Positions 1-8,094 of a DNA stretch of 36,279 bases are shown here, piece after piece (position 1 is the first letter of the stretch; each line of letters begins with the position of its first letter). This DNA comes from an uncultured delta proteobacterium (GTDB lineage Bacteria; Desulfobacterota; Syntrophia; Syntrophales; Smithellaceae), in the NCBI GenBank assembly GCA_903907985.1, contig CAIVQG010000062.1:1-36279 (forward strand), in the 5' to 3' direction. The notes beneath the pieces were generated by a model. It was not told the origin of the DNA, did no database searches, and saw only the letters and a list, made by a program, of their open reading frames with translations. A program made the translations under genes and the position numbers.

Positions 1-675
1 GGACATAGCCTTGGTGAATATTGTGCTCTTTATGCTGCCGGGGCTTTTGGATTTGATGATGTTTTCCCGTTAGTACAGGCACGGGCGCGTTATCATCAGG
101 AAGCCCTGCCCCCGGGTGCAGGTGCAATGGGAGCAATCATCGGGATGGATGATGATGACGTAGAAAAAATATGCAGCCAAATAAACAGCGCCCAAGGGCA
201 TGTTTCTCTGGTGATTCATAATGCACCCCAGCAGGTTGTCGTTTCCGGCCATACCGGCGCGGTGGAAAAAGTAATGAAGGCAGCAAAAGAAAAAGGCGCC
301 ATGAAGACGGTTCTGTTGCCGATCAGCGTTCCCTGTCATTGCAGTTTGTTGCAGGATGCCGCCGATCGATTTGCTGAAAATCTGGATAAGATCGATTTTA
401 AGAATTTCATCACTCCGGTGATCCCGAACTTTAATCCCGACATTTTCTTCACGAAGGATAATGCCCGCGAGCTTTTACTGAGGCAAATTGTTTCTCCGGT
501 GAAATGGCGGCAGACAGTGGAAAAAATGGCGGACCTGGGTGTGGAAACAATTATTGAAATCGGCCCCAAAAGAACACTTTGCGGCTTAATTAAAAGGATA
601 AATAGAAATATTAAATTACATTGTGTCGAAGATATTACTTCCCTGTATAAAACTGCGGAAATTTTGGCTCACTAG
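1..675 (+). CDS. fabD: Malonyl-CoA:ACP transacylase, 5' end outside window
   Basis: The frame is open from base 1 and starts with GHSLGE, the nucleophile-serine motif of the FabD family, so roughly the first 90 residues lie left of the window. The family moves malonyl groups from CoA to acyl carrier protein, supplying fatty acid elongation in the cytoplasm. Further family marks are the segment VVSGHTGAVEKV in the small ferredoxin-like subdomain, the histidine-bearing SVPCHCSLL segment and the C-terminal EIGPKRTLCGLI. An ATG at 127 is internal and not the start. acpP and fabF follow on the same strand, which supports the call. The usual fabG does not sit between fabD and acpP. Confidence 0.95.
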   Translation, partial: GHSLGEYCALYAAGAFGFDDVFPLVQARARYHQEALPPGAGAMGAIIGMDDDDVEKICSQINSAQGHVSLVIHNAPQQVVVSGHTGAVEKVMKAAKEKGAMKTVLLPISVPCHCSLLQDAADRFAENLDKIDFKNFITPVIPNFNPDIFFTKDNARELLLRQIVSPVKWRQTVEKMADLGVETIIEIGPKRTLCGLIKRINRNIKLHCVEDITSLYKTAEILAH

Positions 676-721
676 AAAAAATTAAGGAATTATTTTTTAA
701 AAAAAGGTAAGAGCACCACAT

Positions 722-750
722 AATTCAATTTTTAATGCAATAATCGAATT
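722..750 (+). repeat. Imperfect inverted repeat just before the acpP ribosome binding site
   Basis: The nine-base arms AATTCAATT (722-730) and AATCGAATT (742-750) are complementary except at one position, with an 11-base loop. The right arm directly abuts the acpP Shine-Dalgarno GAGGAGG (751-757). It could be a weak mRNA hairpin tuning acpP expression, or a chance product of AT-rich sequence. No function is established. Confidence 0.3.
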
Positions 751-764
751 GAGGAGGATTGGGC

Positions 765-1001
765 ATGACATTAGAGGAAAAAGTAATTAAACTTGTTATG
801 GAGCAACTGGATGTGACCCGTGAAGAATGCGTCCTGGAAGCTTCTTTTATTGACGATTTGGGAGCAGATTCGCTGGACCTGGTTGAGATGATCATGGAAA
901 TGGAAGAAGTGTTCGGGCTGGAAATTGCAGACGAGGAACTGGAAAAGATTCGTACGATTAAAGATGTTATTGATTTTCTCAAAAACAAAGGGATTAATTA
1001 G
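765..1001 (+). CDS. acpP: Acyl carrier protein
   Basis: This 78-residue acidic protein carries fatty acyl intermediates on a phosphopantetheine arm. The attachment site is the GADSLD motif, with Ser36 as the modified residue, exactly where most bacterial ACPs have it. Length and charge are typical. The ATG at 765 was chosen over an in-frame TTG at 759 because GAGGAGG at 751-757 lies seven bases upstream of the ATG, a normal distance, while it would nearly touch the TTG. It lies between fabD and fabF in the same transcription direction, so it belongs to the fatty acid synthesis operon. Confidence 0.97.
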   Translation: MTLEEKVIKLVMEQLDVTREECVLEASFIDDLGADSLDLVEMIMEMEEVFGLEIADEELEKIRTIKDVIDFLKNKGIN

Positions 1002-1051
1002 TCTGTCAGGTATTTTTTTAGATCTTTACGAGCTTAGCAAGGTTTAAGCCA

Positions 1052-2293
1052 ATGAAAAGGCGAGTCGTGGTAACCGGCCTCGGTGCATTAACCCCTTTGG
1101 GTAATTCCGCTCAGGAATCCTGGGAAGGTGCAATTGCGGGCAAATCCGGCGTGGGCCCGATTACAAAATTCGACAGCACTTCCTTTAACACCAAGATTGC
1201 TGCCGAAATAAAAAATTTTGATCCGCTGCAGTTTGTGGATAAAAAAGAAGTTCGCCGCTACGATGATTTCATTCTTTATGCGCTGGCAGCGGCCGAAATG
1301 GGCATGGCTGACGCTAGCCTAACAATTACCCCGGAAACAGCAACGCGAGCCGGCGTGATTATCGGTTCTGCCATTGGCGGATTAGCGACAATGGAACATG
1401 AAAAAGAAGCTCTCCTTGCCTCCGGTCCCCGGAAGATCTCTCCTTTTGCTGTACCGGGAATTCTGGCCAATTTGGCAGCGGGTCATGTATCTATCCGTTT
1501 TGGGGCAAAGGGTCCGATCAATTGTGCAGTTACCGCTTGTGCGGCCGGCACATCGGCCATCGGTGATGCCTATAAAACAATTGCCTACGGTGATGCCGAT
1601 ATCATGATTACGGGCGGCACAGAAGCAGCAATCACTCCTCTGGCTGTCGGCGGTTTCAATTCCATGCGGGCATTATCGGTGCAGAATGGCGAGCCACAAA
1701 AAGCCAGCAGACCATTTGATAAAAACCGTGACGGTTTTGTTATCGGCGAAGGCTGCGGCATTATCATTCTGGAAGAACTATCCTTTGCTGTAAAACGGGG
1801 AGCCCGTATTTATGCGGAGTTGGCCGGTTATGGTTGCACATCCGATGCTTTTCATATGGCCGCACCACCGCCCGGACACGAAGGGGCCGCCCGCAGCATG
1901 CTTATTGCTGTGAAAGATGCTTCTTTAAATTCGGATGATATTGATTATATCAACGCTCACGGAACATCAACACCGCTCAATGACCTGTATGAAACACAGG
2001 CTGTCAAAACCGTTTTCGGAGAACATGCTCAAAAGCTTATGATCAGCTCCACCAAGTCGATGACCGGCCATATGCTGGGTGCAACCGGCGGCGTGGAAGC
2101 GATCTTTGCCGTGAAAGCATTATCCGAAGGCATTATACCGCCCACGATCAACCTAGATAATCCCGATCCCGAATGCGATCTTGATTACGTTGCCAATGTC
2201 GCCCGCAAAAAAGAAATTTCCACAGCCTTGTCCAGCACATTTGGCTTCGGCGGTGTCAATTCGGTTTTAGTATTCAAAAAATTTCACGATTAG
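1052..2293 (+). CDS. fabF: Beta-ketoacyl-ACP synthase II
   Basis: This 413-residue condensing enzyme elongates acyl-ACP with malonyl-ACP in type II fatty acid synthesis. The thiolase-fold catalytic triad is complete: Cys163 in TACAAGTS, His303 in NAHGTSTPLND and His340 in KSMTGHMLGATGG. These are the same residue numbers as in E. coli FabF. The C-terminal FGFGGVNSVLVF is also typical. The protein begins MKRRVVVTGLGALTPLGN, the standard start of the family, so the ATG at 1052 is secure although the upstream Shine-Dalgarno is weak. It follows acpP by 50 bases and precedes glyA by 24 bases. Confidence 0.97.
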   Translation: MKRRVVVTGLGALTPLGNSAQESWEGAIAGKSGVGPITKFDSTSFNTKIAAEIKNFDPLQFVDKKEVRRYDDFILYALAAAEMGMADASLTITPETATRAGVIIGSAIGGLATMEHEKEALLASGPRKISPFAVPGILANLAAGHVSIRFGAKGPINCAVTACAAGTSAIGDAYKTIAYGDADIMITGGTEAAITPLAVGGFNSMRALSVQNGEPQKASRPFDKNRDGFVIGEGCGIIILEELSFAVKRGARIYAELAGYGCTSDAFHMAAPPPGHEGAARSMLIAVKDASLNSDDIDYINAHGTSTPLNDLYETQAVKTVFGEHAQKLMISSTKSMTGHMLGATGGVEAIFAVKALSEGIIPPTINLDNPDPECDLDYVANVARKKEISTALSSTFGFGGVNSVLVFKKFHD

Positions 2294-2317
2294 TGACTGC
2301 AGGAGGAATTTGTTCTC

Positions 2318-3565
2318 ATGTCTTTTTTAGAAAAAGTTGATCCGGAAGTAAAACACGCCATTGACCTCGAAACATTAAGGCAAGCAGGCAAACTGGAGCT
2401 TATTGCTTCCGAGAATTTTGTCAGCGAAGCTGTATTGGAAGCTCAGGGCAGCATCATGACCAATAAATATGCCGAAGGTTATCCCGGAAAACGCTATTAC
2501 GGCGGCTGTGAATTTGTCGATATCGTGGAGAATCTGGCCATTGAGCGTTGTAAACAGCTTTTCGGCGCCGATAGTGTTAATGTCCAGCCGCATTCCGGAA
2601 CGCAGGCGAATATGGCTGTTTATTTTGCTGCTCTCCAGCCGGGCGACACTGTTTTGGGCATGAATTTATCACACGGCGGCCATCTATCACACGGCAGCCC
2701 GGCCAACTTTTCCGGCAAATATTACAAGATTATTCCCTACGGCGTGGACAAAGATACGGAAACTATTGATTTTATTGAAATGGAAAAATTAGCCAAAGAA
2801 CATAAACCGAAAATGATTATTGTCGGCGCCAGTGCCTATCCCCGAACTCTCGATTTTACGCGCTTCCGCAAGATAGCCGATGAAGTTGGCGCCGTCGTCA
2901 TGGCCGATATTGCCCATATCGCCGGACTGGTGGCGGTAGGACTTCACCAGACTCCCGTACCGGTTTGTGAATATGTTACTTCTACAACGCATAAAACTTT
3001 GCGCGGCCCGCGCGGCGGATTAATTATGTGTAAAGAAGCTTATGCCAAAACTTTGAACAGCCGTGTTTTTCCCGGCTCACAGGGCGGGCCTCTTATGCAC
3101 GTTATTGCGGCTAAAGCTGTTGCCTTTAAAGAGGCGCTGTTACCGGAATTTAAGCAGTACCAGCAGCAAATTCTGAAAAATGCCCAGGCTTTGGCCGATG
3201 AACTGAAAAACCAGGGTTTCCGTCTTGTTTCTGGTGGAACGGACAATCATTTGATGCTGGTTGATTTAACCGCCAAGGGTGTTAACGGCAAAGAAGCACA
3301 GGAAGCGCTTGACCGTGCCGCCATCACAGTGAACAAAAACGGTATTCCCTTCGATACTCAGGGACCGCAGGTTACCAGTGGTATTCGCATTGGCACACCC
3401 GCAGTGACCACCCGCGGCATGAAAGAAAATGAAATGCGACTGATTGCTTCTTATATTGCCGATGTTATTGCGAATATAAACGACGAAAATAAAATTCAGG
3501 CTGTGGCTGCGCAAGTCAAAACACTCTGTGCCCAGTTTCCGCTATATCAGCAGAGAATAAAATAA
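2318..3565 (+). CDS. glyA: Serine hydroxymethyltransferase
   Basis: This 415-residue PLP enzyme interconverts serine plus tetrahydrofolate with glycine plus methylene-tetrahydrofolate. It feeds one-carbon units to thymidylate and purine synthesis. The PLP-binding lysine is Lys226 in [14 protein letters not shown]. Other family marks are the N-terminal [22 protein letters not shown] near residue 51, and the C-terminal [16 protein letters not shown] strong AGGAGG at 2301-2306 lies 11 bases before the ATG. The dCMP deaminase and nrdR genes follow, so this stretch gathers folate and nucleotide functions. Confidence 0.97.
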   Translation: MSFLEKVDPEVKHAIDLETLRQAGKLELIASENFVSEAVLEAQGSIMTNKYAEGYPGKRYYGGCEFVDIVENLAIERCKQLFGADSVNVQPHSGTQANMAVYFAALQPGDTVLGMNLSHGGHLSHGSPANFSGKYYKIIPYGVDKDTETIDFIEMEKLAKEHKPKMIIVGASAYPRTLDFTRFRKIADEVGAVVMADIAHIAGLVAVGLHQTPVPVCEYVTSTTHKTLRGPRGGLIMCKEAYAKTLNSRVFPGSQGGPLMHVIAAKAVAFKEALLPEFKQYQQQILKNAQALADELKNQGFRLVSGGTDNHLMLVDLTAKGVNGKEAQEALDRAAITVNKNGIPFDTQGPQVTSGIRIGTPAVTTRGMKENEMRLIASYIADVIANINDENKIQAVAAQVKTLCAQFPLYQQRIK

Positions 3566-3615
3566 TTACAGAACAGCAGCGGGCGTAAAGCCCGTCATTT
3601 GCAGGGCGGGAAAAA

Positions 3616-4101
3616 ATGGCAGGGGAAAAAATAGCGATTAAAGCTCAGCCGGAAATGGTTAAGCAGCGTCCTGATTGGGACACGTATTTTCTGGATATCA
3701 TTGAGCTGGTTTCCCGGCGCAGCACCTGTCGCCGGCGGGCCGTCGGTGCCGGTCTGGTACGCGATCGCCGCATTCTGGCTACTGGATACAACGGTGCCCC
3801 GTCCGGCCTCACACATTGCCTGGAAATCGGCTGCTTGCGTGAGCAGCTTAATGTTCCTTCCGGCGAGCGACATGAATTGTGCCGGGGCCTGCACGCAGAA
3901 CAAAATGTAATTATTCAGGCGGCATTGCATGGAGTTATCACGAAAGGCTCTACTCTGTACTGCACCAATCATCCTTGCGTTATTTGTGCTAAAATGATTA
4001 TCAATGCCGGCATCGTCCGCATCGTAATTCGTGACGGCTATTCCGATAAATTGGCTACAGACATGCTCAAAGAGGCTGACATCATCGTGAAACAACTCTA
4101 G
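3616..4101 (+). CDS. dCMP deaminase family protein (ComEB-like)
   Basis: This 161-residue protein belongs to the zinc-dependent cytidine/deoxycytidylate deaminase family. The expected reaction is dCMP to dUMP, supplying the thymidylate synthase substrate. The zinc site is complete: His93 and catalytic Glu95 in HAEQN, then Cys121 and Cys124 in PCVICAK. The earlier [10 protein letters not shown] segment is typical of the dCMP deaminase branch rather than of RibD or tRNA deaminases. It lies between glyA and nrdR. A short hairpin (CGGGC-GTAAA-GCCCG, 3580-3594) lies in the 50-base gap after glyA. The first about 20 residues are poorly conserved in type, so the exact start is less certain. Confidence 0.9.
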   Translation: MAGEKIAIKAQPEMVKQRPDWDTYFLDIIELVSRRSTCRRRAVGAGLVRDRRILATGYNGAPSGLTHCLEIGCLREQLNVPSGERHELCRGLHAEQNVIIQAALHGVITKGSTLYCTNHPCVICAKMIINAGIVRIVIRDGYSDKLATDMLKEADIIVKQL

Positions 4102-4116
4102 ATAAGGCAGAAAGTC

Positions 4117-4578
4117 ATGAAATGTCCATTTTGCGCTAATGCTGAAAACAAGGTTATAGATTCGCGGATTAGCAAAGACGGCAAGGCCATCCGCCGCCGC
4201 CGGGAATGCCTTGGTTGTGGCAAGCGCTTTACCACATATGAATTTGTTGAAGACATCCTGCCCATGGTGGTGAAAAAAGACGGTCGCCGCGAAGCCTTTG
4301 ATCGTCTGAAAATCCGCAATGGGGTGATGAAAGCGTGTGAAAAGCGTCCAATCAGTATGGATGCAATGGAAAAAATTGTCGAAAACGTCGAACAGGCTTG
4401 TCAGGAGTTCCAGGGTGAAGAGATTCCCTCCACTGTTGTCGGCGAAAAGGTCATGGATCAACTCAAGGCGCTCGATGGCGTTGCCTATGTTCGGTTTGCG
4501 TCTGTCTACCGGCAATTCCGCGATGTTGGCGAGTTTATTGCGGAATTAAAAGATATGTTGAGCAAGGACAAGAAATAA
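4117..4578 (+). CDS. nrdR: Transcriptional repressor NrdR
   Basis: This 153-residue protein has the NrdR architecture. An N-terminal zinc ribbon with Cys3, Cys6, Cys31 and Cys34 (CPFC ... CLGCGKRF) is followed by an ATP-cone from about residue 49. The family senses dATP/ATP through the cone and represses ribonucleotide reductase genes by binding paired NrdR boxes. The window also holds the likely target: two NrdR-box-like sites in the promoter of nrdJ near 21622-21671. The gene starts 15 bases after the dCMP deaminase and ends four bases before ribE, so it is co-transcribed with both. Confidence 0.97.
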   Translation: MKCPFCANAENKVIDSRISKDGKAIRRRRECLGCGKRFTTYEFVEDILPMVVKKDGRREAFDRLKIRNGVMKACEKRPISMDAMEKIVENVEQACQEFQGEEIPSTVVGEKVMDQLKALDGVAYVRFASVYRQFRDVGEFIAELKDMLSKDKK

Positions 4579-4582
4579 TTAT

Positions 4583-5218
4583 ATGTTTACCGGAATCGTG
4601 GAAGGACAGGGTAAAATCAAGCGCCTGACAATGAAAGGGGCCGATGCTGTCCTGGAAATTGCGAGCGATATTATCTTGACTGATGTTGCTATCGGTGACA
4701 GCATTGCCGTTAATGGCGCGTGTCTGACAGTTACAGCCAAAACGCAAGACACTTTCAACGCCGATGTATCGGCTGAGACGCTCACCAAGACAACGCTGAA
4801 GAATTTGAAAGCCGGCGATAAAATAAATTTGGAAAAGTCTTTGCGCGTCGGCGGTTTTGTTGGTGGCCATTTTGTTCTGGGACACGTTGATACTACCGGA
4901 AGAATTCTTTCGCGGACACAAAAGTCGGGATCAATTATACTGGCGGTAGAAATTGATGATAAAATGTCGCGCTATATCGTGGAGAAGGGATCTGTGACTC
5001 TCGACGGAGTTAGCCTCACCGTGAACAAGCTTGAAAAAGGCCGGTTTTATGTTAATATAATTCCGCATACGGCGGCCAATACTACTTTAGTAATGAAAAA
5101 AGAAGCGGAGTGGGTCAATATTGAAACTGATGTCTTGGGCAAGTATGTAGAAAAATTATTGCATTCTTCCTCTGGAATAGATAATGACTTTTTAGCAAAG
5201 CATGGTTTCATGAAATAA
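4583..5218 (+). CDS. ribE: Riboflavin synthase (alpha chain)
   Basis: This 211-residue protein catalyses the dismutation of two 6,7-dimethyl-8-ribityllumazines to riboflavin. It has two lumazine-binding beta-barrel repeats, about residues 1-97 and 98-196. Marks include the start MFTGIVEGQG, the GDSIAVNGACLTV segment in repeat 1 and the matching KGSVTLDGVSLTV segment in repeat 2. It starts only four bases after the nrdR stop, with no strong ribosome binding site of its own, which suggests translational coupling. ribBA and ribH follow. The deaminase/reductase gene ribD, often placed between nrdR and ribE in related genomes, is absent here. Confidence 0.96.
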   Translation: MFTGIVEGQGKIKRLTMKGADAVLEIASDIILTDVAIGDSIAVNGACLTVTAKTQDTFNADVSAETLTKTTLKNLKAGDKINLEKSLRVGGFVGGHFVLGHVDTTGRILSRTQKSGSIILAVEIDDKMSRYIVEKGSVTLDGVSLTVNKLEKGRFYVNIIPHTAANTTLVMKKEAEWVNIETDVLGKYVEKLLHSSSGIDNDFLAKHGFMK

Positions 5219-5238
5219 ATTAAGGATTAATAAAGACA

Positions 5239-6441
5239 ATGGCAATCAGCAGTATTCAGGAAGCAATTGATGATATCCGCAACGGGAAAATGATAATTCT
5301 CGTTGATGATGAAGATCGGGAAAACGAAGGTGATCTCTGCATGGCAGCGCAGTTTGTAACACCGGAAGCAATTAATTTCATGGCTCGTCAGGGCCGCGGT
5401 TTGATTTGTTTAACCATTAATGAAGAGTTGGCGGGCAAGCTTCGTCTCCGGCCGATGGTTCAGGACAACAAAGCACGCTTCGGAACGGCATTTACAGTCT
5501 CTATTGAAGCGCGCAATGGAGTTACCACGGGCATATCAGCGGCGGATCGCGCCACAACGATTCAGGCAGCAGTTAATCCCGCAGCCAAACACGATGATTT
5601 AGTGAGCCCGGGACATATTTTCCCGATTATTGCCCGCAAAGGTGGTGTTCTGGTTCGAACCGGCCAAACGGAAGGTTCCGTGGATTTATGCCGGATCGCT
5701 GGTTTGACTCCGTCCGGTGTAATTTGTGAAATCATGAAAGATGATGGAACAATGGCGCGGATGCCCGATTTGGAAGTATTTGCCGAAACACATAATATAA
5801 AGATTGTTACCATCGCCGATCTCATTGATTACCGGATGCAGAATGAATCACTCATTCGCCGAATGGCAGAAGCAACAATTCCCACCAGCTTCGGCGGCGA
5901 TTTTAAAATTATTGTTTATGAAAATGATGCGGACGACTGGCAACACATAGCCTTGGTTAAAGGCGACATTACCGAGGATGATGAAGTGCTGGTGCGCGTA
6001 CATTCGGAGTGCCTGACCGGAGATCTTTTTGGATCGGAGCGCTGCGATTGCGGCGATCAGCTTCACCGGGCGATGTCTATGGTAGGAAAAGAAGGCAAAG
6101 GCGTAATCGTTTATATGCGCCAGGAAGGCCGGGGAATCGGTCTGGTGAATAAAATTAAAGCTTATGCGCTCCAGGAAGAAGGACAGGATACAGTAGAAGC
6201 CAATCTCGCTCTGGGATTTAAACCGGATTTGAGGGATTACGGCATCGGAGCCCAGATTCTCGTTGACCTGGGAGTGCGCAAGCTGAAACTACTGACCAAC
6301 AACCCCAAGAAAGTCGTCGGGCTGGAAGGCTATGGAATCGAGATCACTAAACGAGTTCCCATAGAAATCGTCCCTAACGAAAACAATATGCGCTATATGA
6401 AAACCAAGCAGGACAAGATGGGTCATTTTTTGAAAATCTAG
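5239..6441 (+). CDS. ribBA: Bifunctional DHBP synthase / GTP cyclohydrolase II
   Basis: This 400-residue fusion makes both precursors of riboflavin. The N-terminal half (about 1-200, with [11 protein letters not shown]) converts ribulose 5-phosphate to 3,4-dihydroxy-2-butanone 4-phosphate. The C-terminal half (about 205-400) opens GTP. The zinc cysteines of the cyclohydrolase are present as Cys258, Cys269 and Cys271, with the same 11- and 2-residue spacing as E. coli Rib[13 protein letters not shown] and [12 protein letters not shown] are also present, so both halves look active. It follows ribE by 20 bases, with AAGGA at 5222-5226, and precedes ribH. Confidence 0.97.
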   Translation: MAISSIQEAIDDIRNGKMIILVDDEDRENEGDLCMAAQFVTPEAINFMARQGRGLICLTINEELAGKLRLRPMVQDNKARFGTAFTVSIEARNGVTTGISAADRATTIQAAVNPAAKHDDLVSPGHIFPIIARKGGVLVRTGQTEGSVDLCRIAGLTPSGVICEIMKDDGTMARMPDLEVFAETHNIKIVTIADLIDYRMQNESLIRRMAEATIPTSFGGDFKIIVYENDADDWQHIALVKGDITEDDEVLVRVHSECLTGDLFGSERCDCGDQLHRAMSMVGKEGKGVIVYMRQEGRGIGLVNKIKAYALQEEGQDTVEANLALGFKPDLRDYGIGAQILVDLGVRKLKLLTNNPKKVVGLEGYGIEITKRVPIEIVPNENNMRYMKTKQDKMGHFLKI

Positions 6442-6459
6442 ACAAGGATGGTAATTATC

Positions 6460-6924
6460 ATGCCGAAAATAGTGGAAGGAAAAATTGTTGCCAAGGGAAT
6501 GAAGTTTGGCATTGTTGCCAGCCGTTTTAACGATTTTATCAGCGGCAGGTTAATTGAAGGAGCCATCGACACATTAATCCGCGCCGGCGCCGACGATAAA
6601 GACATCGTCATTTATAAAGTACCCGGCGCCTTTGAGTTACCCCTGACAGCAAAAAAATTGGCTAAAAGCGCCCGTTTTGACGCAATTATTTGCCTGGGAG
6701 CAGTTATTCGCGGAGCAACCCCTCATTTCGAATACATCAGCGCCGAAGTATCCAAGGGCATTGCCAGTGTTGGTCTGGAAGCGGAAATTCCGGTGGTTTA
6801 TGGTGTGTTGACAACAGACACTATCGAACAGGCTATTGAACGCGCCGGAACGAAATCAGGCAACAAAGGTGCTGATGCAGCTTTGTCGGCAATAGAAATG
6901 GTAGATCTATTTAAAAAGTTATAA
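6460..6924 (+). CDS. ribH: 6,7-dimethyl-8-ribityllumazine synthase
   Basis: This protein of about 154 residues condenses the RibB product with the pyrimidine from the RibD branch, the step before riboflavin synthase. The core [13 protein letters not shown] contains the catalytic His89, matching His88 of the Bacillus enzyme. [13 protein letters not shown] is also typical. The start was set at the ATG at 6460 rather than the in-frame ATG at 6448, because AAGGA at 6444-6448 is well placed for the former and overlaps the latter. It follows ribBA by about 18 bases and precedes nusB. Confidence 0.95.
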   Translation: MPKIVEGKIVAKGMKFGIVASRFNDFISGRLIEGAIDTLIRAGADDKDIVIYKVPGAFELPLTAKKLAKSARFDAIICLGAVIRGATPHFEYISAEVSKGIASVGLEAEIPVVYGVLTTDTIEQAIERAGTKSGNKGADAALSAIEMVDLFKKL

Positions 6925-6963
6925 ATTATTCCCGGCAGCTTGCTGTAGAAGTTTGAGGTTTTA

Positions 6964-7395
6964 ATGCACGGACGGAGAAAGGCACGCGAAGTTGCCTTAC
7001 AGGTTCTTTACAGTCTTAATTTTGTAAGTCTGGATGTTCAGAAGGCACTGGATCTTTTCTGGGGCAATTTTATTGCCCCGCCAGAAGCCAAGGAATTTGC
7101 CGAGTCTTTGGTGGAAGGAACCTGGAGCCACAGAGCTGAACTCGATGGGTTGATTGCCGGCTGCTCGGATAACTGGTCGTTGAGTCGGATGCCCAAAGTT
7201 GATATCAGTATTTTACGTTTGGCGGTGTTTGAATTTCTTTACTGCCCGGATATTCCACCCAAAGTTACGTTAAATGAAGCAATTGATCTGGGCAAAACTT
7301 TCGGTTCGGAAAATTCGGGGGCTTTTATTAACGGCATTTTGGATGCCATTAATTTAAAATTAGAAAAGGAAAATGCAAGTAATCCTCTCGACTGA
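6964..7395 (+). CDS. nusB: Transcription antitermination factor NusB
   Basis: This 143-residue all-helical protein is NusB, which joins NusE/S10 at boxA sites to promote rRNA antitermination. The start MHGRRKAREVALQVLYSL and the C-terminal segment PKVTLNEAIDLGKTFGSENSGAFINGILD are characteristic. A GAGG lies just before the ATG. The ribH-nusB neighbourhood is very widely conserved. The last 23 bases overlap the next gene in another frame. Confidence 0.95.
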   Translation: MHGRRKAREVALQVLYSLNFVSLDVQKALDLFWGNFIAPPEAKEFAESLVEGTWSHRAELDGLIAGCSDNWSLSRMPKVDISILRLAVFEFLYCPDIPPKVTLNEAIDLGKTFGSENSGAFINGILDAINLKLEKENASNPLD

Positions 7396-7942
7396 ATCAC
7401 CAGATCTGCCCGGGCATAAATGCCTGGCACTGGGTATTTTTTCCGATGAAAGACCGCCGCGCGGAATTTGCGGATTTATTGATTGGCGTCTCAATGGTTT
7501 TATTTCCCGGGAAATGAAACAGGGACGTATCCGCGGTGAATTTCAGGAAAAAGTTATTATTCCGTTTCCCGGACGAATCAGTACGGAAATCTTACTCCTT
7601 TGCGGACTGGGACCACATACCGAATTTAATTACGAACGGATTTATACCTCCGCTTATGAAATTGCCGGTGCCATTGACGGCATGCTGTTGAATAATTTTG
7701 CTTTTGACCTGCCCGGAGAAAACCGTGGCACTCTAACTACTGCCGGCATCGTCGAAACCATGATAACCGGTTTTTTTGATTATTTCTCCAAAGACATCGA
7801 AAAACTTGCCAACATGACTCCCTGTATTGTTACTTCACCGGCCAACGTAAAAGAAATATCCACTGGTATTCAGCATTTCAAATCTAACGTCAAGGACATG
7901 GATTCCGTTGATGTCAGTGCTTTGGAAAACAGTTTTGCCTGA
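7373..7942 (+). CDS. Stand-alone leucyl aminopeptidase N-terminal-like (macro-fold) domain protein
   Basis: This 189-residue protein resembles the N-terminal domain of M17 leucyl aminopeptidases. The segment GICGFIDWRLNGFISREMKQG, followed by IPFPGRISTEILLLCGLGP, matches that domain in order. The C-terminal metallopeptidase domain, with its lysine and Asp/Glu metal ligands, is missing, so peptidase activity is not expected. No signal peptide or membrane segment is seen. The start at 7373 lies inside nusB (23-base overlap), with AAGGA just upstream, implying translational coupling to nusB. Its role is unknown; ligand binding or regulation is possible. The family assignment rests on pattern recognition. 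Confidence 0.75.
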   Translation: MQVILSTESPDLPGHKCLALGIFSDERPPRGICGFIDWRLNGFISREMKQGRIRGEFQEKVIIPFPGRISTEILLLCGLGPHTEFNYERIYTSAYEIAGAIDGMLLNNFAFDLPGENRGTLTTAGIVETMITGFFDYFSKDIEKLANMTPCIVTSPANVKEISTGIQHFKSNVKDMDSVDVSALENSFA

Positions 7943-8014
7943 TTGATATGTCATGAAATGCTACTCCTTAACATAACGTAATTAATTATAGTAACTACGT
8001 TTCTCAGTGATATA

Positions 8015-8042
8015 TTGCATTTTCGGGCATACTCATTATAGT
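8015..8042 (+). promoter_or_regulatory. Candidate sigma70-type promoter before the hybrid kinase
   Basis: TTGCAT (8015-8020) and TATAGT (8037-8042) are 16 bases apart and lie about 50 bases before the kinase ATG. Just upstream, AACGTA and TACGTT arms around 7975-8001 form an imperfect inverted repeat that might be an operator. The call rests on consensus resemblance only. Confidence 0.4.
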
Positions 8043-8094
8043 ATTTTTGAAATCTTGGCCTATTAGCCTCGTTGATTATCATTAGGAAGACCAC

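Noticed and set aside
3595-4515. 306-residue open frame on the minus strand
   Set aside because: It is antisense to the well-supported dCMP deaminase and nrdR genes and shows no family motif.
4579-4582. FMN riboswitch before ribE
   Set aside because: Only four bases separate nrdR and ribE, and no FMN aptamer sequence is seen elsewhere upstream.
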